Below are positions 61,658-64,000 of a stretch of 64,000 bases of DNA, piece by piece. Source of the DNA: Anaerolineales bacterium (GTDB lineage Bacteria; Chloroflexota; Anaerolineae; Anaerolineales; Villigracilaceae); the NCBI GenBank assembly GCA_025056175.1, contig JANWWK010000063.1, forward strand, positions 44,510-108,509, written 5' to 3'. The notes beneath the pieces are model-generated. The model was given only the letters and a program-made list of their open reading frames with translations. It made no database searches and was not told the DNA's origin. Each line of letters starts with the position of its first letter. The first letter of the stretch is position 1. The translations under genes were made by a program, and so were the position numbers.

Positions 61658-62230
61658 TTACTGCCTTGCCCCCACCGAGCGCGCCAGAAACGCTTTGATT
61701 TCCGGCAGCGCGGTTTGCAGGTCAGGAGTGCCGGTGTAAATCCAGTGAATCAGAATTTCATTCAGCGCCCCCACCCAGGCGCGGGCCGAAAGTTCTGCGT
61801 TTTGGGGCGGCAGGCTGCCATCCTGAATGCCTTTTTCGATGCGCTCACGAATCAGCGTTACGAACCGGTCATTGATGGCGCGGCGGCGCTGCTCAAAAGC
61901 GGCGCCCAACCCCACCGCCTGAATGAGGACAATTTTTGCCAGCGCGCGGTATTGCTCAAACAGGCGCAAACTTTCGCGCAGAGCAGTGTCAAGTTGTTCC
62001 ATACCGCGCTGTTCGCCGGAAAGAGTCTCGCGCAGCCGTGTTTCCAGCAGGCCGATAAAGGTCTCAATCAGACCAAAAAAGATTTCTTCTTTGTTCGGGA
62101 AATGAAAATAAAGCGAACCCTTCGAGGCCGCCGAGGCGGCGACGATGTCATCCATGCGCGTTTCGTGATAGCCCTTCTCGGCAAAGACGCGCGCTGCTGC
62201 TTCGAGGATGCGGGTACGGGTATCGGTCAT
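61658..62230 (-). CDS. TetR-family transcriptional regulator
   Basis: A 190-residue repressor. The N-terminal HTH is TRTRILEAAARVFAEKGYHE plus MDDIVAASAASKGSLYFHF, followed by a helical ligand domain. The frame extends to 62344; ATG 62230 (MTDTRTR) is the natural start although no SD is evident. The operator at 62343-62368 and promoter at 62381-62410 lie upstream. It is probably co-transcribed with the ABC binding-protein gene 80 bases downstream. Confidence 0.9.
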   Translation of the reverse strand: MTDTRTRILEAAARVFAEKGYHETRMDDIVAASAASKGSLYFHFPNKEEIFFGLIETFIGLLETRLRETLSGEQRGMEQLDTALRESLRLFEQYRALAKIVLIQAVGLGAAFEQRRRAINDRFVTLIRERIEKGIQDGSLPPQNAELSARAWVGALNEILIHWIYTGTPDLQTALPEIKAFLARSVGARQ

Positions 62231-62342
62231 TTCGGTCGTTGCTGTTCGATGAACAACATCCTGAACATTCTGTTTTTGCCGCTCGTTACAGGTCAGTGCT
62301 GACGGCAAGCAAAGTTCAGCCAGGAAACAAGATAGGCCGCCC

Positions 62343-62368
62343 AACTAGACTGACCAGTCAGTCTAGTT
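62343..62368. promoter_or_regulatory. TetR-type operator, 26-bp near-perfect palindrome
   Basis: Two arms AACTAGACTGAC and GTCAGTCTAGTT (12 bp each) flank a 2-base centre. The inner core GACTGAC/GTCAGTC is of the common TetR-family type. It lies downstream of the predicted start site, so binding should block the regulator transcript. Confidence 0.85.
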
Positions 62369-62380
62369 CGACAGTGCAAT

Positions 62381-62410
62381 AATACCACAAAAAAACGCGC
62401 GGAAAAGCAA
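62381..62410 (-). promoter_or_regulatory. Candidate promoter of the TetR operon
   Basis: On the minus strand TTGCTT (62405-62410) and TATTAT (62381-62386) are 18 bases apart. The start would lie near 62375, just before the operator. It overlaps the terminator of the upstream DUF368 gene. Confidence 0.5.
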
Positions 62411-62420
62411 TCCGCGCGTT
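62389..62420 (-). terminator. Terminator of the DedA-DUF368 transcript
   Basis: A perfect 10-bp stem (62394-62403 with 62411-62420, 7-base loop), followed on the minus strand by a run of T. It lies about 25 bases past the DUF368 stop. Confidence 0.85.
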
Positions 62421-62445
62421 GAAGGAACACGGAAACCAGGGCAGG

Positions 62446-63330
62446 TCAATGTGCCTGGCGGCGTTCGGCAACCGTTTCGATGACGATGACCGCCAAAAAG
62501 CCCAGCAACATCAGCCCTACAGCCAGGGCGACCTCGCTGGTAAAGGTAACGGGCAGAACGTTGACTTTTTCTATTTTCCACGGCCACAACTCGCGCAGCG
62601 AGCCAAGCATGAAGCCAACCAGAGCGGCTACGGTCAGGTCGTGGTAGTGGTCTAACAGCCAGCGCAGGAGATTGGCAAAAGAGACAATTCCGACCGCCGC
62701 GCCAGCCATAAACACAAGCACTGTGACGATATCCAGACCAATGAGCGCACCAAGGATATATTGATATTTGCCGAGCAAAACCAGGATGAACGCACCGGAA
62801 ATTCCGGGCAAAATCATGGCACAAATGGCAATCATGCCGCTCAGGAAGATGAACCACAGCGCATTTGGCGTTTCTGCCGGACGCAAGCCCATAAGCAGGT
62901 AGGCGCCCACTGCAAAGACGGCAACGGTCAGCAGGTTGGGCCACGTCCAGGCACGCACACGGCGGCGAACGACATAGACCGAGGCCACAATCAGCCCAAA
63001 GAAGACCGAATAGACCAGGGTGGGGTGTTCATCCAGCGCCCAGTGCAGGAATCTCGCCAGGCTCAGGATGGCGGTAGCAATGCCGATGACCAGAGCCAGC
63101 AAAAAGCGCCAGGGGAACTGCTCAAACGCGGCGCGCCAGCGCAAGGTGAGCAGGTTTCTTAAGAAAGGAACAACGGCGCGGATGGCGTCAATCAGTTCAT
63201 CGTAAATGCCCAGGATGAAAGCCATAGTGCCGCCCGAAACACCGGGAATGACGTCGGCAATGCCCATTAAGAATCCGCGCAAAGAAACGCCGAGATAGCC
63301 TCGCAAGGTGCGGGGAGGAGAAGAGTTCAT
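62446..63330 (-). CDS. DUF368 membrane protein (PopT-type undecaprenyl-phosphate translocase candidate)
   Basis: A 294-residue polytopic protein with about eight hydrophobic segments. The N-terminal GFLMGIADVIPGVSGGTMAFILGIYDEL (in two parts) and the later ICAMILPGISGAFILVLLG are the repeated PG(V/I)SG motif that defines DUF368. Members (PopT) have been reported to recycle undecaprenyl phosphate across the membrane. The frame is open to 63645 across DedA; ATG 63330 (MNSSPPRTLRGYL) suits the fold. The SD (AGGA) is far from it. It is 7 bases after dedA, so the two are coupled. Confidence 0.9.
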   Translation of the reverse strand: MNSSPPRTLRGYLGVSLRGFLMGIADVIPGVSGGTMAFILGIYDELIDAIRAVVPFLRNLLTLRWRAAFEQFPWRFLLALVIGIATAILSLARFLHWALDEHPTLVYSVFFGLIVASVYVVRRRVRAWTWPNLLTVAVFAVGAYLLMGLRPAETPNALWFIFLSGMIAICAMILPGISGAFILVLLGKYQYILGALIGLDIVTVLVFMAGAAVGIVSFANLLRWLLDHYHDLTVAALVGFMLGSLRELWPWKIEKVNVLPVTFTSEVALAVGLMLLGFLAVIVIETVAERRQAH

Positions 63331-63337
63331 AGAAGGG

Positions 63338-64000
63338 TTACAATCCTCTCTGTTGGGTTGAGTGTGTAGATTTTTGCTCCCGCCGCGCTTTCCACCATTC
63401 AAAGAGCGCCGGCAGAACGGAAACAAACACAATGCCAAAAATGACCACCTCAAAATTGTGGCGCACAAAGGGGATGTTCCCAAAGAAGAAGCCCAGCGAA
63501 ATGAACAACGCCACCCAAACCACGCCGCCAATGATGTTATACGAGAGGAAATATCGGTAGGACATTTCCCCCATTCCGGCCACAAACGGCGCAAAGGTGC
63601 GTACAATCGGCACGAAGCGCGCCAGGAAGATGGTTTTTCCGCCATGTTTTTGGAAGAAAGCGTGCGTGCGGTCCAGGTGCTCCCGCTTTATCCATCGGCT
63701 GTGATAGGCGCGTTCACCCACACGGTGACCAATCCAGTAATTGACGGTATCTCCCAGCACAGCGGCCAGTGCCAGCAAACCAAACAAAAAGAAGGGGTTC
63801 AAATCGCCCAAAGCCGCAAATGTGCCGGCGGCAAACAAGAGCGAGTCGCCAGGCAAAAAGGGAGTGACTACCAGGCCAGTTTCAACGAAAATGACCAGGA
63901 ACAGGAGGGCATACGTCAGCGGGCCGAACAGATGAATCGCCTGTGAGAGCGACTCGTCCAGGTGCAGAAGCAAGTCAAAGCCGAGTTTCAGAAGGTCCAT
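63338..64000 (-). CDS. DedA-family membrane protein
   Basis: A 220-residue polytopic protein. The DedA/VTT signatures FVETGLVVTPFLPGDSLLFAAG and FLARFVPIVRTFAPFVAGMGEM are intact, including the paired Arg residues of the family. DedA proteins such as UptA are reported to move undecaprenyl phosphate or related lipids. The ATG is the last codon of the window (63998-64000), so the protein is complete but its upstream region is not visible. It is co-transcribed with the DUF368 gene. Confidence 0.92.
   Translation of the reverse strand: MDLLKLGFDLLLHLDESLSQAIHLFGPLTYALLFLVIFVETGLVVTPFLPGDSLLFAAGTFAALGDLNPFFLFGLLALAAVLGDTVNYWIGHRVGERAYHSRWIKREHLDRTHAFFQKHGGKTIFLARFVPIVRTFAPFVAGMGEMSYRYFLSYNIIGGVVWVALFISLGFFFGNIPFVRHNFEVVIFGIVFVSVLPALFEWWKARREQKSTHSTQQRGL

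Overview
This 64 kb window looks like ordinary chromosome from a bacterium of the phylum Chloroflexota, most likely class Anaerolineae. That assignment is an inference. It rests on the run of lipoproteins carrying an NBR1-type (FW) Ig-like domain with Thr/Pro-rich linkers, a complete Gram-positive-style dcw (division and cell wall) cluster, many proteins anchored by a lipobox or a single membrane helix, and the moderately GC-rich codon use. There is no prophage, CRISPR array, intact insertion sequence or rRNA gene. Two serine tRNAs are present.

Layout. 1-3234: the last three genes of a BMP/nucleoside-type ABC importer (two permeases, one double ATPase). 3445-9080: five consecutive lipoprotein paralogues of identical plan (lipobox, Thr/Pro linker, FW Ig-like domain, variable C-terminus), the most unusual locus here. 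9163-11506: an RsmF-like rRNA methyltransferase, a LOG-family protein and two tRNA-Ser genes. 11686-29390 (minus strand): an almost gapless dcw cluster, mraZ-rsmH-ftsL-ftsI-murF-mraY-murD-ftsW-murG-cvpA-like-murC-small ORF-murB, then after a 132 bp gap ddl-ftsQ-ftsA-ftsZ. It is driven by a clear promoter with a three-repeat MraZ operator. murE is not in it.

29432-34836: a divergent SAM methyltransferase, a SIS-domain sugar-phosphate protein, and a LacI regulator plus GH4 6-phospho-glycosidase pair with a perfect palindromic operator. 34820-40311: proS, a second LOG-family gene with a long terminator-containing leader, an 861-residue DHH/CBS/nucleotidyltransferase fusion, and a DUF2726-zinc-ribbon protein. 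40361-48458: membrane-anchored zinc-ribbon proteins (one with a beta-propeller), a propeller-like lipoprotein, a large S41-type protease lipoprotein, a CBS protein, an NYN/OST-HTH putative RNase and acpS. 48545-50121: msrPQ, the methionine-sulfoxide repair pair, with MsrP apparently a Tat lipoprotein.

50320-57895: a surface-polysaccharide operon whose last four genes match WlbA-WlbB-WlbC-WlbD, the route from UDP-GlcNAcA towards UDP-2,3-diacetamido-2,3-dideoxy-mannuronic acid. It is preceded by a large polytopic membrane protein, an epimerase and a GT2 glycosyltransferase. 57973-64000: a membrane-anchored PLD-family protein, an uncharacterised acidic protein, a TetR-controlled ABC importer that has ATPase and binding protein but no permease, and a DUF368-DedA pair, both families linked to recycling of undecaprenyl phosphate.

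Taken together, most of the window serves the cell envelope: precursor synthesis and division (dcw), lipid-carrier recycling (DUF368, DedA), surface glycans (wlb operon) and outward-facing lipoproteins. Start sites were chosen from Shine-Dalgarno sequences, signal peptides and gene overlaps. All function calls come from motif recognition, not from database searches.
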